From Nocardioides albus (GTDB lineage Bacteria > Actinomycetota > Actinomycetes > Propionibacteriales > Nocardioidaceae), in NCBI RefSeq assembly GCF_014648255.1, contig NZ_BMQT01000002.1, forward strand, positions 372,001 through 436,000: a stretch of 64,000 nt of DNA, given 5' to 3'. A program made the translations under genes and the position numbers. Below, piece after piece: positions 1 to 8,659 of the stretch (its first letter is position 1; each line of letters opens with the position of its first letter). The notes below the pieces were generated by a model. It did no database searches. It saw nothing but the letters and a program-made list of their open reading frames with translations, and was not told the origin of the DNA.

Positions 1-255
1 GCCGACGGCGCCGTGTGGGAGGTGCGTCCTCCCGCCGGGGTCAGCGGGAACCCGACCGGCGCCGGTGACGCGGCTGCCGCCGGGCTCGCCCGCGGCCTCG
101 CCGCCGGCAGCGCCTGGCCGGAGATCCTGCGCGACGCAGCGGCACTGGGCGCTGCCGCGGTGGTCGTGCCGATGGCCGGCGAGATCGACCCCGACGCGTA
201 CAGCTCGTTCCGGACCGAGGTCTCCGTCGAACGCATCGACCTGAGGGGCGTCTGA
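1..255 (+). CDS. PfkB-family sugar kinase, C-terminal part (partial)
   Basis: The window opens inside this gene; 84 C-terminal residues are present. The PfkB signature G-N-P-T-G-A-G-D lies at visible residues 16-23, with the last Asp being the family's catalytic base that activates the sugar hydroxyl for phosphorylation by ATP. The stop is followed one base later by the ATG of a class II aldolase, so the two are probably one operon for phosphorylation and cleavage of a hexose or sugar acid. The N-terminal substrate-binding part is outside the window, so the exact sugar (fructose-1-P, tagatose-6-P or a deoxy sugar) cannot be named. Confidence 0.85.
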   Translation, partial: ADGAVWEVRPPAGVSGNPTGAGDAAAAGLARGLAAGSAWPEILRDAAALGAAAVVVPMAGEIDPDAYSSFRTEVSVERIDLRGV

Positions 256-256
256 G

Positions 257-1108
257 ATGCCTCTGGTCCCGATGTCGCTGCTGCTCGACAACGCCCGTGG
301 AACCGGGGGCGGGCTGGGCGCGATGAACGTCATCCAGCTCGAGCTGGCCGAGGCGATCGTCGCCGGCGCGGAGCAGGCCGGCCGCCCGGTGGTGCTCCAG
401 ATCTCCGAGAACACCGCCGACTACCGAGGCGCCCTGGCACCGCTGCTGCGGGCGAGCATCGCGATCGCGGAGCGCGCCACGGTGCCGGTCTGCGTACATC
501 TCGATCATGCGACCAGGGTCGAGCTCGTCGAGGAGGCCGTCGAGCTGGGCTGTCCCTCGGTGATGTTCGACGCCTCGAAGCTCGACTACGACTCGAACGT
601 GGCGGCCACGGCCAAGGTCGCGGCCTGGTGTCATGAGCGCGGCGCCTCCATCGAGTCCGAGCTCGGCGAGGTGGGTGGCAAGGACGGCGTGCACGCACCA
701 GGGGTCCGCACCCAGCCGGAGGAGGCCAGGGCGTACGTCGAGGCCACCGGTGTCGACGCGCTCGCAGTCGCCGTCGGCTCCTCCCATGCGATGACGACGC
801 GGACCGCCAGCCTCGACAACGAGCTCATCGCTCGGCTCGCCGACGCCGTCGACGTGCCGCTCGTGCTGCACGGCTCCTCCGGGGTGCCTGACGAGGGAAT
901 CGTCGCAGCCATCCGTGCCGGGATGACCAAGGTCAACATCGCGACCCACCTCAACGCCACCTTCACCCGTGCTGTTCGCGCGGCACTGACCGACGAGCAG
1001 AAGATCGACCCGCGCAAGTACCTCGGCGTCGGCCGCGACGCGGTGGCCGGCGAGGCCGCGCGTCTGCTCGCGTTGATCGGCGGACCGAGGGTGGACAGGG
1101 CAGTCTGA
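257..1108 (+). CDS. Class II (zinc) ketose-bisphosphate aldolase, GatY/KbaY/FbaA family
   Basis: The 283-residue protein has the class II aldolase core. H81-L-D83-H84 holds the catalytic Asp and a zinc-binding His, followed by the MFDAS segment, the ESELG stretch, and two further His-containing blocks (VGSSHA and VLHGSSG). Length matches the GatY/KbaY/FbaA family (about 280-290 residues). The reaction is retro-aldol cleavage of a ketose 1,6-bisphosphate to dihydroxyacetone phosphate and an aldehyde. It starts one base after the stop of the PfkB kinase, which should supply its substrate. A second in-frame ATG at 272 is an equally possible start. Confidence 0.88.
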   Translation: MPLVPMSLLLDNARGTGGGLGAMNVIQLELAEAIVAGAEQAGRPVVLQISENTADYRGALAPLLRASIAIAERATVPVCVHLDHATRVELVEEAVELGCPSVMFDASKLDYDSNVAATAKVAAWCHERGASIESELGEVGGKDGVHAPGVRTQPEEARAYVEATGVDALAVAVGSSHAMTTRTASLDNELIARLADAVDVPLVLHGSSGVPDEGIVAAIRAGMTKVNIATHLNATFTRAVRAALTDEQKIDPRKYLGVGRDAVAGEAARLLALIGGPRVDRAV

Positions 1109-1109
1109 C

Positions 1110-2225
1110 TCAGCCGCGGTCGCGGCGTACTCCCTGGTAGATGCACCGACGCACGATCCAAGGCTGCAGGACGGTGTTGATCGTCCACGCGGGGAAGCGG
1201 AACGGGCGTCCGTTGGGCGCGAAGACTTGGAGCCCGTCTCGCTGAACGCCGATCACCGAGCCCCAGCGGCGCCGGGGTGGCTGGTAGCTGTCGAGCGGCC
1301 TCCCCTCGAGAACTGCCTTGATGTTGCGAGCGAGGAGTCGGTCGGCGCGGTTCCTCGCGGAGGATCTCAGCTCGTCGGTGGCCGCGACATCGCCCACCGC
1401 GAAGACGCCGCTCTGCCCCTTGACCTGGAGATTCGGATCCACCACGACGAACCCGCGGTCGTCGAGGATCTCCGCGGGAAGCCAGCCGGTGTTGGGGTGC
1501 ACGCGGCCGATGGCCCAGAGGACCGCGTCGGCCTTCGCCGGTGGTTGGCCGGTGCTCCACGTGACCGCGTCGCTGGTGATCTCGTCCCCGACGAAGCCAC
1601 GCGGAAGCTCGGCACGATGGCCCGGGTGCAGCCCGACGCCCCTCTCGACAAGACGCCTCTCCAGGCTCTGCCACGTCTTTCGATGGTGCTGGGGGAGGGC
1701 GCGCTCACCCGAGTAGTAGAGGTCGACCCGCTTGTCCGGCCACCGGCCGCTGATGTTGGCCGCACTGCTGACAGCCGCTGCGCCACCGCCGATGACGATC
1801 ACCGAGGCCGCTCTCCGCAGCTGTTGGTGGACATGCTGCAGGTCGGCATCGATCTGGTCGTCCGTCTGGAAGCCCGGTTTTCTCCAGAATCCGTTGGTGA
1901 CCCCCGTCGAGATCACCAGCAGGTCGTACGGCTCAGGGCGGGTCGTGCCGTCCGGCCGCTCGACATGGACGACCCTGTGGGTGAGGTCGAGACCGACGAG
2001 AGTGCCGTGAATGACGTCGGCCCGATCAAGTCCGCGGAACCGGTCGAACGAGACCCGGTAGTCGCGCTCCCACTCGGCCGGTCTGCTGACTCGAGCGCCG
2101 AGCTCTTGGCCGCTGATCAGCCCTGGTTTGGTGGAGATCCCGACGACGTCGGCGTGCTTCGAGAGGCGTACCGCTGTCAGGACACCCGTGTCGCCGAGCC
2201 CCGCGATGATGACCCGCTTGCTCAC
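1110..2225 (-). CDS. FAD-dependent NAD(P)H oxidoreductase (NDH-2/AIF-like)
   Basis: The 371-residue flavoprotein has two Rossmann folds: an N-terminal GLGDTG dinucleotide motif near residues 9-14 for FAD and a second VIGGGAAAVSS motif near residue 146 for NAD(P)H. A C-terminal GVFAVGDVA motif closes the FAD site. This is the architecture of type II NADH dehydrogenase and AIF-like reductases. No redox-active CxxC and no transmembrane segment are obvious, so the electron acceptor is unknown. It starts at GTG and converges on the aldolase operon with one base between them. The palindrome 30 bases upstream is a candidate operator. Confidence 0.75.
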   Translation of the reverse strand: MSKRVIIAGLGDTGVLTAVRLSKHADVVGISTKPGLISGQELGARVSRPAEWERDYRVSFDRFRGLDRADVIHGTLVGLDLTHRVVHVERPDGTTRPEPYDLLVISTGVTNGFWRKPGFQTDDQIDADLQHVHQQLRRAASVIVIGGGAAAVSSAANISGRWPDKRVDLYYSGERALPQHHRKTWQSLERRLVERGVGLHPGHRAELPRGFVGDEITSDAVTWSTGQPPAKADAVLWAIGRVHPNTGWLPAEILDDRGFVVVDPNLQVKGQSGVFAVGDVAATDELRSSARNRADRLLARNIKAVLEGRPLDSYQPPRRRWGSVIGVQRDGLQVFAPNGRPFRFPAWTINTVLQPWIVRRCIYQGVRRDRG

Positions 2226-2254
2226 CGGTCGAACGTAGTGGACCTTCCGAAGAA

Positions 2255-2270
2255 TTGGAACATGTTCTAA
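2255..2270. promoter_or_regulatory. Palindrome upstream of the FAD oxidoreductase
   Basis: TTGGAACATGTTCTAA is palindromic at 14 of 16 positions and centred on GAACATGTTC. It lies 30-45 bases upstream of the minus-strand GTG start at 2225, in the 58-base gap before the GntR stop, so an operator for the flavoprotein gene is the simplest reading. The binding protein is unknown. Confidence 0.35.
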
Positions 2271-2283
2271 CTGGCGTCGATGG

Positions 2284-2946
2284 TCAGGCGTCAGCCCCGA
2301 GCGTGTGGAGCAGGCCGGTGACGGCGGCCGCAGCGGCGCGGGGGTCCTGGGCGCGGATGGCGTCGAAGACGGCGGCGTGCTCGTCGGCGAGCTCGTCGGT
2401 CTCGTCGTCGAGGTGGATCATCGTGCGCAAGGTGCCCTCGAAGCCCGCGTAGAGCTCGATGAGCAGCGGGTTGTGGGTCGCGGTGACCACGCCGAGGTGG
2501 AACTCCGCGTCGGCGTCGGCGAAGGCCTCGGCATCCCCGGCCGCGGCCGCCGCGGCGCGCCGCTCCATGAGGGCGGTCAGCGCCCGTACGTCGTCCTCAG
2601 AGCGCCGCTCGGCAGCCAGGGCCGCGGCCTGGGTCTCGATCGCCTGGCGGACCTCGAGGACATGCTGCAGGTCGACCCGGCTGACCTGACGTCGCATCAT
2701 CGCTGCCACCTCGTTGGCGGCGGCGACATAGGTCCCGTCCCCGCGTCGCACCTCGAGCACGCCGGTGTGGGCCAGCGCTCGTACGGCCTCGCGCACCGTG
2801 TTGCGGCTGACGCCCAGTGCGGCGGCCAGCTCGGGCTCCGGCGGGATTCGGGTGCCGACGGCCCACTCGCCGGTGGCGAGGAGATCTCCCATGCCGTCGA
2901 TCGCCTGGTCGACCAGGGAGCGAGGAGTGGTGGTGGAGAGCGGCAC
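2284..2946 (-). CDS. GntR-family regulator, FadR/FCD subfamily
   Basis: The 220-residue protein has an N-terminal winged helix-turn-helix (residues about 8-75, with LGVSRNTVREAVRAL as the recognition helix) and a C-terminal all-helical FCD ligand domain (about 85-215, with conserved Arg/Asp/His such as E-V-R-Q-A and F-H-L-G-V). These regulators are usually repressors relieved by a small carboxylate ligand. It diverges from an MFS exporter/importer gene whose start lies only 48 bases away, and is therefore its likely regulator. A GATG-N5-CATC palindrome sits in that gap. Confidence 0.88.
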   Translation of the reverse strand: MPLSTTTPRSLVDQAIDGMGDLLATGEWAVGTRIPPEPELAAALGVSRNTVREAVRALAHTGVLEVRRGDGTYVAAANEVAAMMRRQVSRVDLQHVLEVRQAIETQAAALAAERRSEDDVRALTALMERRAAAAAAGDAEAFADADAEFHLGVVTATHNPLLIELYAGFEGTLRTMIHLDDETDELADEHAAVFDAIRAQDPRAAAAAVTGLLHTLGADA

Positions 2947-2972
2947 GGTGCCGTCCTTTCATCCAATCATCC

Positions 2973-2985
2973 GATGTCTGGCATC
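2973..2985. promoter_or_regulatory. Candidate GntR operator in the gntR/MFS gap
   Basis: GATG-TCTGG-CATC is a short inverted repeat in the divergent gap between the GntR gene and the MFS gene, ten bases before the GTG start at 2995. Short palindromes with a 5-base centre fit a dimeric winged-helix regulator. Support is positional only. Confidence 0.3.
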
Positions 2986-2994
2986 CTAGGGGGT

Positions 2995-4197
2995 GTGACC
3001 TCCCGACTCCAGTCCCGCCCCGACTCACCGACATCGAACACAGCCGCACGGTCGACGCTGTGGCTGTTGGTCGCGGTGCTGCTGGTGGCGGCGAACCTGC
3101 GCGGCGGCATCACGTCCCTCGGTGCCCTGCTCGACAGCCTCGACGGGCTCTCGGCCGGCACCAGGTCCTTTCTGACCTCGCTGCCGGTGCTCTGCTTCGC
3201 GCTCGTCGGTGCGACCGGGATGACGCTGGCGCGCCGGCTCGGCGTACATCGCGGCATCGGTGTCGCGCTCGGTCTGCTGGTGGCCGGGCTGCTGGTCCGG
3301 GTGATCGGCGACCCCTGGCTCCTGCTCGTCGGCACGTTCATCGCGTGCGCCGGGATCGCCCTCGCCAACGTGCTGCTTCCCGCCGTGGTCAAGGACGGGT
3401 TTCCTCACCGGGTCGGAACGGTCACCGGTGCCTACAGTGCGGTGATGTCGCTGGGGGCGGCGACCGCCGCCGGCGTCACCGTGCCGATCGCGGACGCGGC
3501 CGGAAGCTGGCGGGTCGGCCTCGGCGTCTGGGCGCTGCTCGCCGTCGTGGCCCTGGTCGCGTGGCTGCCCTACCTGCGCGAACGCGAGGTGCGCAGCGGC
3601 GGCCGGGCCCGGGTCTCGTTGTGGCGGGAGCCGGTGGCATGGGCCGTGACGCTCCTCTTCGGCACCCAGTCGCTCTTCGCGTACGTCGTGATGAGCTGGC
3701 TGCCGAGCATCTATGCCGACGCCGGCTTCGACCACGCCACAGCCGGACTGCTGCTCGCGGTCAGCATCCTCGTCGGCGTACCTGTCTACTTCCTCGCCCC
3801 GACGCTCGCGATCCGGGCGTCCTCGCAGGGACACCTGATCGCCTTTCTGACCGCGCTGCTGGCGGTCGGGTTCGCGGGCCTGCTGCTCGCTCCCGTCGCG
3901 GGCGCCTGGCTCTGGGCAGTGCTGCTCGGCGTGGGCGGCGCGGTCTTCCCCGTCGTCCTGACCCTGTTCAGCATCCGCACCGCGACCACCGCCGGCACCA
4001 CCGCGCTCTCCTCGATGTCGCAGAGCATCGGCTACCTGCTCGCCGCCGGTGGCCCGTTCGTCGTCGGCCTGCTGCGCGAGTCCACTGGCTCGTGGTCGGT
4101 GCCGATCATGCTCCTGCTGGGCCTCGCGGTCGTCCAGGTCTGCGCGGGGTATGTCGCGGGCCGTCCGGTCGTCATCGGAGCCCGGAGCGAGGACTGA
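2995..4197 (+). CDS. MFS transporter, CynX/NimT-like
   Basis: The 400-residue hydrophobic protein has about 12 membrane segments. The first segment is followed by A-N-L-R-G-G-I-T-S-L-G, typical of the CynX/NimT (cyanate / 2-nitroimidazole) branch of the major facilitator superfamily. The substrate cannot be inferred from sequence. I chose GTG 2995, which has a purine-rich AGGGGG just upstream; an in-frame ATG at 2974 would add seven residues but overlaps the candidate operator and lacks a ribosome-binding site. The reading frame stays open much further upstream, but that part is antisense to gntR and is not coding. Control by the divergent GntR protein is likely. Confidence 0.8.
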   Translation: MTSRLQSRPDSPTSNTAARSTLWLLVAVLLVAANLRGGITSLGALLDSLDGLSAGTRSFLTSLPVLCFALVGATGMTLARRLGVHRGIGVALGLLVAGLLVRVIGDPWLLLVGTFIACAGIALANVLLPAVVKDGFPHRVGTVTGAYSAVMSLGAATAAGVTVPIADAAGSWRVGLGVWALLAVVALVAWLPYLREREVRSGGRARVSLWREPVAWAVTLLFGTQSLFAYVVMSWLPSIYADAGFDHATAGLLLAVSILVGVPVYFLAPTLAIRASSQGHLIAFLTALLAVGFAGLLLAPVAGAWLWAVLLGVGGAVFPVVLTLFSIRTATTAGTTALSSMSQSIGYLLAAGGPFVVGLLRESTGSWSVPIMLLLGLAVVQVCAGYVAGRPVVIGARSED

Positions 4198-4270
4198 GTC
4201 GTCGGCCTCGAGGTGGCCGACACGGTTGTTCCTCAGGCGCACACCGCGACGATCGGCGATACTGCAGGAC

Positions 4271-4876
4271 ATGACCGCAACCGCCGAAAAGCCGGATCGG
4301 GTCGGACTCTCCGTCGTGGCGGCGGTCGTCGTCATCGCGGCCGAGATCGTGCGGCTGGTGATCCTGAGCCAGATCCGCTGGGAGCTCGGCTACCCGGAGG
4401 AGTACGCGGTCGAGGGCGTGCTGTTCACGTTCGTCTACCTGACGTACGCGGCGATGCTGATCTGGCGCGGACGGAGCATCGTACGCAAGCTCCTCGCACC
4501 GCTCCTGCTGGTCCCGTCCTGGCTCTTCGACTGTTACTGGCTCGTCGCCGACTTCCTCCAGGCGCGAGGCTCGTTCGATCTGCCGCTGGGGGAGTGGTGG
4601 CTGTGGGTGGTCCGTTTCCTCGTCGTGTTCATCACGGTGTGCCTGGTGGCTGCGTGGGGCGTTGCTCGACGCCGCGGTGTCCTGTGGCTGCTCGGTCTCG
4701 TCGTGCCGGTGCTGCTGACGATCGCCTGGCTGAAGTGGTCGTGGCGACTCTACGAGGCGCTCGCTGGTGAGATCTTCGTTTACGACCTGATAGCGGTCGT
4801 CCCGACCGTTGTCATCACGCTGCTCGGCTGCCTCGCCTGCTGGGGCGTCGAGGCATTGACGCATCGGCGGGCCTGA
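4271..4876 (+). CDS. Small integral membrane protein of unknown function
   Basis: The 201-residue protein has five or six predicted membrane spans (near residues 13-31, 47-66, 72-95, 108-130, 136-155 and 172-195). A charged segment containing W-E-L-G-Y-P-E-E-Y follows span 1, and a W-L-K-W-S-W-R cluster follows span 5. I do not recognise a family. It lies 73 bases after the MFS gene on the same strand and converges with a TetR gene two bases beyond its stop. Confidence 0.6.
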   Translation: MTATAEKPDRVGLSVVAAVVVIAAEIVRLVILSQIRWELGYPEEYAVEGVLFTFVYLTYAAMLIWRGRSIVRKLLAPLLLVPSWLFDCYWLVADFLQARGSFDLPLGEWWLWVVRFLVVFITVCLVAAWGVARRRGVLWLLGLVVPVLLTIAWLKWSWRLYEALAGEIFVYDLIAVVPTVVITLLGCLACWGVEALTHRRA

Positions 4877-4878
4877 GG

Positions 4879-5532
4879 TCAGGGGCGTGCGCCTGAGTTC
4901 TTTGCGTTCTTCGGCAATTCAGGGTCGATCGGGGTGACCCGGACGCCGAGCGCGGCGTGGGCGTAGCTGGCCAGCTGCTGCTCTGCGCGCTCCAGGGTCA
5001 GTGACGAGTTGTGGGCGAGCAGATGGAGGCCGAAGGCGTCCTCGAGTGCGACGAAGTTCCGGGCGATCGCCTCGGCCGAGTCGGTCAACGTGAAGACGTC
5101 GGTCGCGCGGCCGACCTCGAGCACTGCGGTGTAGAGCGAGACCTCGCGGTCGAAGAGCAGCGTCATCAGGGTGGCGTGCATCGGGCTGCGGCTCGCGTTG
5201 ACCGAGATCTCGTCGAGGACCTGGCTCAGCAGAAGGTCCTCACCTCGGGGAAGACCCGAGTACATCAGGCGTCCGAGCTTCTCGGCGGGGGACAGGTCGC
5301 CCTCGATCGCCCGCTGCCGGGACCAGTAGTAGCGGTCGGTCGCGGCCTGGTGGGCGGCCTCGATGAGGCCGTCGAGCTCGGGGTAGTAGTAGGCGATCAG
5401 GCGCGGTGAGATGCCGGCCTCGGCGGCGATGTTCTTCATCGTGGCGCCGGCCAAGCCGTGGGTGGCGATCACGGTCAGTGTTGCCGCGGTCAGATGTTCG
5501 CGCCGAGCGGCCTGGTCCTTGCGTCGAGCCAT
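4879..5532 (-). CDS. TetR/AcrR-family regulator
   Basis: The 217-residue protein has an N-terminal TetR helix-turn-helix (residues about 10-56, with ATMKNIAAEAGISPRLIAYYY as the recognition region) and a C-terminal helical ligand-binding domain. The ATG at 5532 is the start: the frame runs further upstream only as an antisense shadow of the aldehyde dehydrogenase gene. It diverges from the aldehyde dehydrogenase - permease - amine dehydrogenase operon with a 99-base promoter gap that contains a palindrome, so it is the probable repressor of that operon, perhaps sensing the amine or aldehyde. Confidence 0.85.
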   Translation of the reverse strand: MARRKDQAARREHLTAATLTVIATHGLAGATMKNIAAEAGISPRLIAYYYPELDGLIEAAHQAATDRYYWSRQRAIEGDLSPAEKLGRLMYSGLPRGEDLLLSQVLDEISVNASRSPMHATLMTLLFDREVSLYTAVLEVGRATDVFTLTDSAEAIARNFVALEDAFGLHLLAHNSSLTLERAEQQLASYAHAALGVRVTPIDPELPKNAKNSGARP

Positions 5533-5572
5533 GCTCAACCGTAACGCGTATGTGAAATCTGCGGGCGAATGA

Positions 5573-5617
5573 TTGACACCTGGTGTGGCGGGGCTCATAT
5601 TTGCGGTGAAGCGCAAA
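5573..5617 (+). promoter_or_regulatory. Promoter and operator of the amine-catabolic operon
   Basis: TTGACA (5573-5578) and CATATT (5596-5601) are separated by 17 bases and form a good sigma-70-type promoter. An inverted repeat TTTGCG-GTGAAG-CGCAAA (5600-5617, perfect 6-base arms) overlaps the -10 end and the expected transcription start, an ideal place for repression by the divergent TetR protein. A purine-rich AAAGAAAGGA at 5615-5624 is the ribosome-binding site for the GTG start at 5632. Confidence 0.6.
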
Positions 5618-5631
5618 GAAAGGACTTGCTT

Positions 5632-7116
5632 GTGCGTACCCACCAGGATTGGCGAGAGATCGCCGCCGAGGTCAGCCCCCGGACGCGTCCGTTCGTCGGA
5701 GGCCGTTCCATCGACACCGCGGAGGGCTCCTTCGAGAACCGAAACCCCGCGTCCGGCGCCCTGATCACCGAGGTCGCCGACGCGGGCGAAGCAGGTGTCG
5801 ACGCCGCCGTGCGGGCGGCGCGGGCTGCGTACGACGGCGGCGGCTGGTCGCGGGCGGGCGTCGCCTTCCGCCGGGAGCGGATGCTGCGTTTCGCCGACCT
5901 CCTCGCCGAGCACGCCGCCGAGCTGGCGGTGCTGGACTCGCTCGACATGGGCAAGCGGGTGGTGGATGCCTACGACCTCGACCTGCCGTTCTCGGTCAAC
6001 CTCTTCCGCTACTACGCCGAGGCGATCGACAAGATCAACGACGAGGTCGCCCCGACCCCGCCGGGCACCACGGCGCTGATCCGTCGGGTGCCGCTCGGTG
6101 TCGTCGGTGCGGTCGTGCCGTGGAACTACCCGGTCGACATGCTCGCCTGGAAGGTCGCGCCCGCAATGGCGGCGGGAAACAGTGTCGTCCTCAAGCCAGC
6201 CGAACAGTCGCCCTCCTCCGCGCTGCGGATCGCCGAGCTCGCCGCCGAGGCCGGGATCCCCGATGGCGTCCTCAACGTCGTCCCCGGCCTGGGGGAGACC
6301 ACCGGACGGGCCCTTGGGCTCCACCCCGACGTGGACGTGCTCGCCTTCACCGGCTCGACCGAGGTGGGAGCGTACTTCCTGCAGTACGCCAGCCAGTCGA
6401 ACCTCAAGCAGATCTGGCTCGAGTGCGGCGGCAAGAGCCCGCACGTCGTCTTCGCGGACGCCGAGGACCTCGCCACCACCGCCAAGCAGACCGCGCTCGG
6501 CATCTGGTTCAACCAGGGTGCGGTCTGCTCCGCCCACTCCAGGGTCCTTGTCCAGCGCGAGGTCCATGAGGAGTTCGTCGACCTCGTCGCCAAGGAGGCA
6601 GCCGCGTACGCCCCCGGCGACCCGCTCGACCCGGCCGCCGGGATGGGCGCGATCGTCTCGCCCGAGCAGACCGACCGGATCATGGAGTTCGTCGACGGTG
6701 CCCCGGCCTCAGGAGCCCGTCTGGTCACCGGCGGGGAGCGGATCACTCGCGACGGCAGCGACTGCTACGTCCAGCCCACCGTCTTCGACGATGTCGACCC
6801 GGGCTCCGCCCTCGCCCGCGAGGAGGTCTTCGGGCCGGTCCTGGCGATCTCCGCCTTCGACACCGAGGACGAGGCGGTCGCGCTCGCCAACGACACCCCG
6901 TTCGGGCTGGCCGCCTCGGTCGCGACCGGCAGCCTGAGTCGTGCCCACCGGCTCGCCGAGCGGATCCATGCCGGCACGGTGACCGTGAACGGCGTCGACG
7001 CCTTCAGCGCCTGGACCCCGTTCGGTGGGTTCAAGGGATCCGGGTTCGGACGGGACCTCTCGCTTCACGCTCTCGACAAGTACGTCGGTCTCAAGACCGT
7101 CTGGATCAACCACTGA
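5632..7116 (+). CDS. NAD(P)-dependent aldehyde dehydrogenase
   Basis: The 494-residue protein belongs to the ALDH superfamily. The oxyanion Asn is in P-W-N-Y-P, the cofactor Lys in V-L-K-P-A-E-Q, the general base Glu is E264 in L-E-C-G-G-K-S-P, and the nucleophile is C299 in N-Q-G-A-V-C-S-A. Closest family flavour is PuuC/BetB-like amino-aldehyde dehydrogenase. I chose GTG 5632 because of the ribosome-binding site 8 bases upstream; an in-frame ATG at 5569 would precede the promoter. It is first in an operon with an amine permease and a TMADH/histamine-dehydrogenase-like enzyme, so it should oxidise the aldehyde that enzyme releases (imidazole acetaldehyde if the amine is histamine). Confidence 0.9.
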   Translation: MRTHQDWREIAAEVSPRTRPFVGGRSIDTAEGSFENRNPASGALITEVADAGEAGVDAAVRAARAAYDGGGWSRAGVAFRRERMLRFADLLAEHAAELAVLDSLDMGKRVVDAYDLDLPFSVNLFRYYAEAIDKINDEVAPTPPGTTALIRRVPLGVVGAVVPWNYPVDMLAWKVAPAMAAGNSVVLKPAEQSPSSALRIAELAAEAGIPDGVLNVVPGLGETTGRALGLHPDVDVLAFTGSTEVGAYFLQYASQSNLKQIWLECGGKSPHVVFADAEDLATTAKQTALGIWFNQGAVCSAHSRVLVQREVHEEFVDLVAKEAAAYAPGDPLDPAAGMGAIVSPEQTDRIMEFVDGAPASGARLVTGGERITRDGSDCYVQPTVFDDVDPGSALAREEVFGPVLAISAFDTEDEAVALANDTPFGLAASVATGSLSRAHRLAERIHAGTVTVNGVDAFSAWTPFGGFKGSGFGRDLSLHALDKYVGLKTVWINH

Positions 7117-7144
7117 CCTCCCGCCCACCAGCCAGGGACACACC

Positions 7145-8659
7145 ATGACGCAGATCAACCAGCCGACCGCGCTCGCGGCCGAGCAACAGTCACATCTACG
7201 CAAGACGCTGCGACGCTTCGACATCATCTTCCTGCTCATCGCCGCCGTCGTCGGCCTCGAGACCCTTGGCCAGGTCTCGGTCTACGGCGCCGAGGCGTTC
7301 ACCTGGGCGCTCGTGCTCGCGGTCTTCTTCCTCGTGCCGTACGGCCTGATCTTCGCCGAGACCGGCGCCGCGTTCAGCGAGGAGGGCGGGGCCTACACCT
7401 GGGTCCGGGACGCCTTCGGTCGCCCGGCCGCTGCGGTGGCGGCGATCCTCACCTGGATCACGCAGCCGGTGTGGGTCGGCGGCTCGATGGCCTTCCTCGC
7501 CGCCGAGACCGTGAGCGTCTACATCACGCCGCTCGAGCACGGGTCGGTCGGCGACTACGTCTTCAAGATCGTGTTCATCTGGATCACCGTCGTCGCGGCG
7601 ATCGCCAGCCTCAGCAAGGGCAAGTGGCTGCCGACCAGCGGCGCGATCCTCAAGGTCAGCCTGCTCGCCTTCTTCGTGCTGACCACGATCATCTACGCCG
7701 CGCAGAACGGCGTGGTCGACCTGAGCGGCAGCGACTTCAGCCCGACCCTGCTCGGCCTGTTCGGATCGGTGCCGATCCTGCTCTTCGCCTACCTCGGCTT
7801 CGAGTCCTCCAACAGCGCGGCCGGCGAGATGGAGAACCCCGCCCGCGACGTACCGGTCTCGATCTTCCGCTCCTGCCTGACTGCTGCGATCTGCTACCTG
7901 GTGCCGATCTTCGCGATCCTGCTCGTCGTCCCCAGCGAGGACATCACCGGCATCGGCGGCCTCCTCGACGCCGTCGGCACCGTCTACTCGGTCTACGGGG
8001 CCGCCGCCGAGCCGCTGCTCACGCTCACCGCGGTCGTCTTCGTCTACATCCTGATGAGCCAGGGCGCGGCGTGGATGATCATCTCCGACCGGATGCAGGC
8101 GATGACAGCGGCCGACGGCTCCTTCTTCGGCGGCTTCTTCGGCCGCTTCCACGAGGGCCTCGGTACGCCGGTGCGGGTCAACATGCTCTCCGGCGTCGTC
8201 GCCACGGTGTTCCTGCTCGTCGCGATGCAGGTGACCGGTTCCGGCGCCTCGATCTTCGGGGTCGTGCTCACCATCTCGATCTCGACCTTCCTGCTCAGCT
8301 ACCTGCTGGTCATCCCGGCGGCGATCCGGCTGCGCACCCGCTACCCCGACCGCCCGCGCCCCTTCCGCGTGCCGGTATCCGACCGCGGCTTCGCGCTGCT
8401 CGGCTGGCTCGCCTTCGCCTGGGTCCTGCTCGGCTCCTGGGTCGCGGTGTTCCCCGGCACCCTCGAGCGGCTGTTCGGCGAGGCGTACCCGTTCAAGGAG
8501 ATCTGGGGTGTCAGCCAAGTGACCTTCGAGGTCTTCACGCTCGGCACCCTCGGCTGCCTGCTGCTGCTGTGCGGCATCGGGTACGTCCGAGGTGCCCGCG
8601 TCCGCGCCGAGGTCGGCGCCCCTGTCCCGTCCGTTCCCACCGAGGAGCCCACCCGATGA
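7145..8659 (+). CDS. APC-superfamily amino acid/amine permease
   Basis: The 504-residue protein has about 12-13 membrane spans and the amino acid-polyamine-organocation pattern: a cytoplasmic N-terminus, a Gly-rich first span, a conserved E-E-G-G-A-Y-T-W segment after span 2, and a F-G-S-V-P-I-L-L-F-A-Y-L-G-F-E span. It lies 28 bases after the aldehyde dehydrogenase and overlaps the amine dehydrogenase start by four bases. It is the probable uptake system for the amine degraded by this operon. Substrate specificity cannot be read from sequence. Confidence 0.85.
   Translation: MTQINQPTALAAEQQSHLRKTLRRFDIIFLLIAAVVGLETLGQVSVYGAEAFTWALVLAVFFLVPYGLIFAETGAAFSEEGGAYTWVRDAFGRPAAAVAAILTWITQPVWVGGSMAFLAAETVSVYITPLEHGSVGDYVFKIVFIWITVVAAIASLSKGKWLPTSGAILKVSLLAFFVLTTIIYAAQNGVVDLSGSDFSPTLLGLFGSVPILLFAYLGFESSNSAAGEMENPARDVPVSIFRSCLTAAICYLVPIFAILLVVPSEDITGIGGLLDAVGTVYSVYGAAAEPLLTLTAVVFVYILMSQGAAWMIISDRMQAMTAADGSFFGGFFGRFHEGLGTPVRVNMLSGVVATVFLLVAMQVTGSGASIFGVVLTISISTFLLSYLLVIPAAIRLRTRYPDRPRPFRVPVSDRGFALLGWLAFAWVLLGSWVAVFPGTLERLFGEAYPFKEIWGVSQVTFEVFTLGTLGCLLLLCGIGYVRGARVRAEVGAPVPSVPTEEPTR

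Noticed and set aside
2255..2270. GAACATGTTC read as a LexA/SOS box
   Set aside because: The SOS box of this group needs GAAC-N4-GTTC; here the spacing is two bases. Kept only as a generic palindrome.
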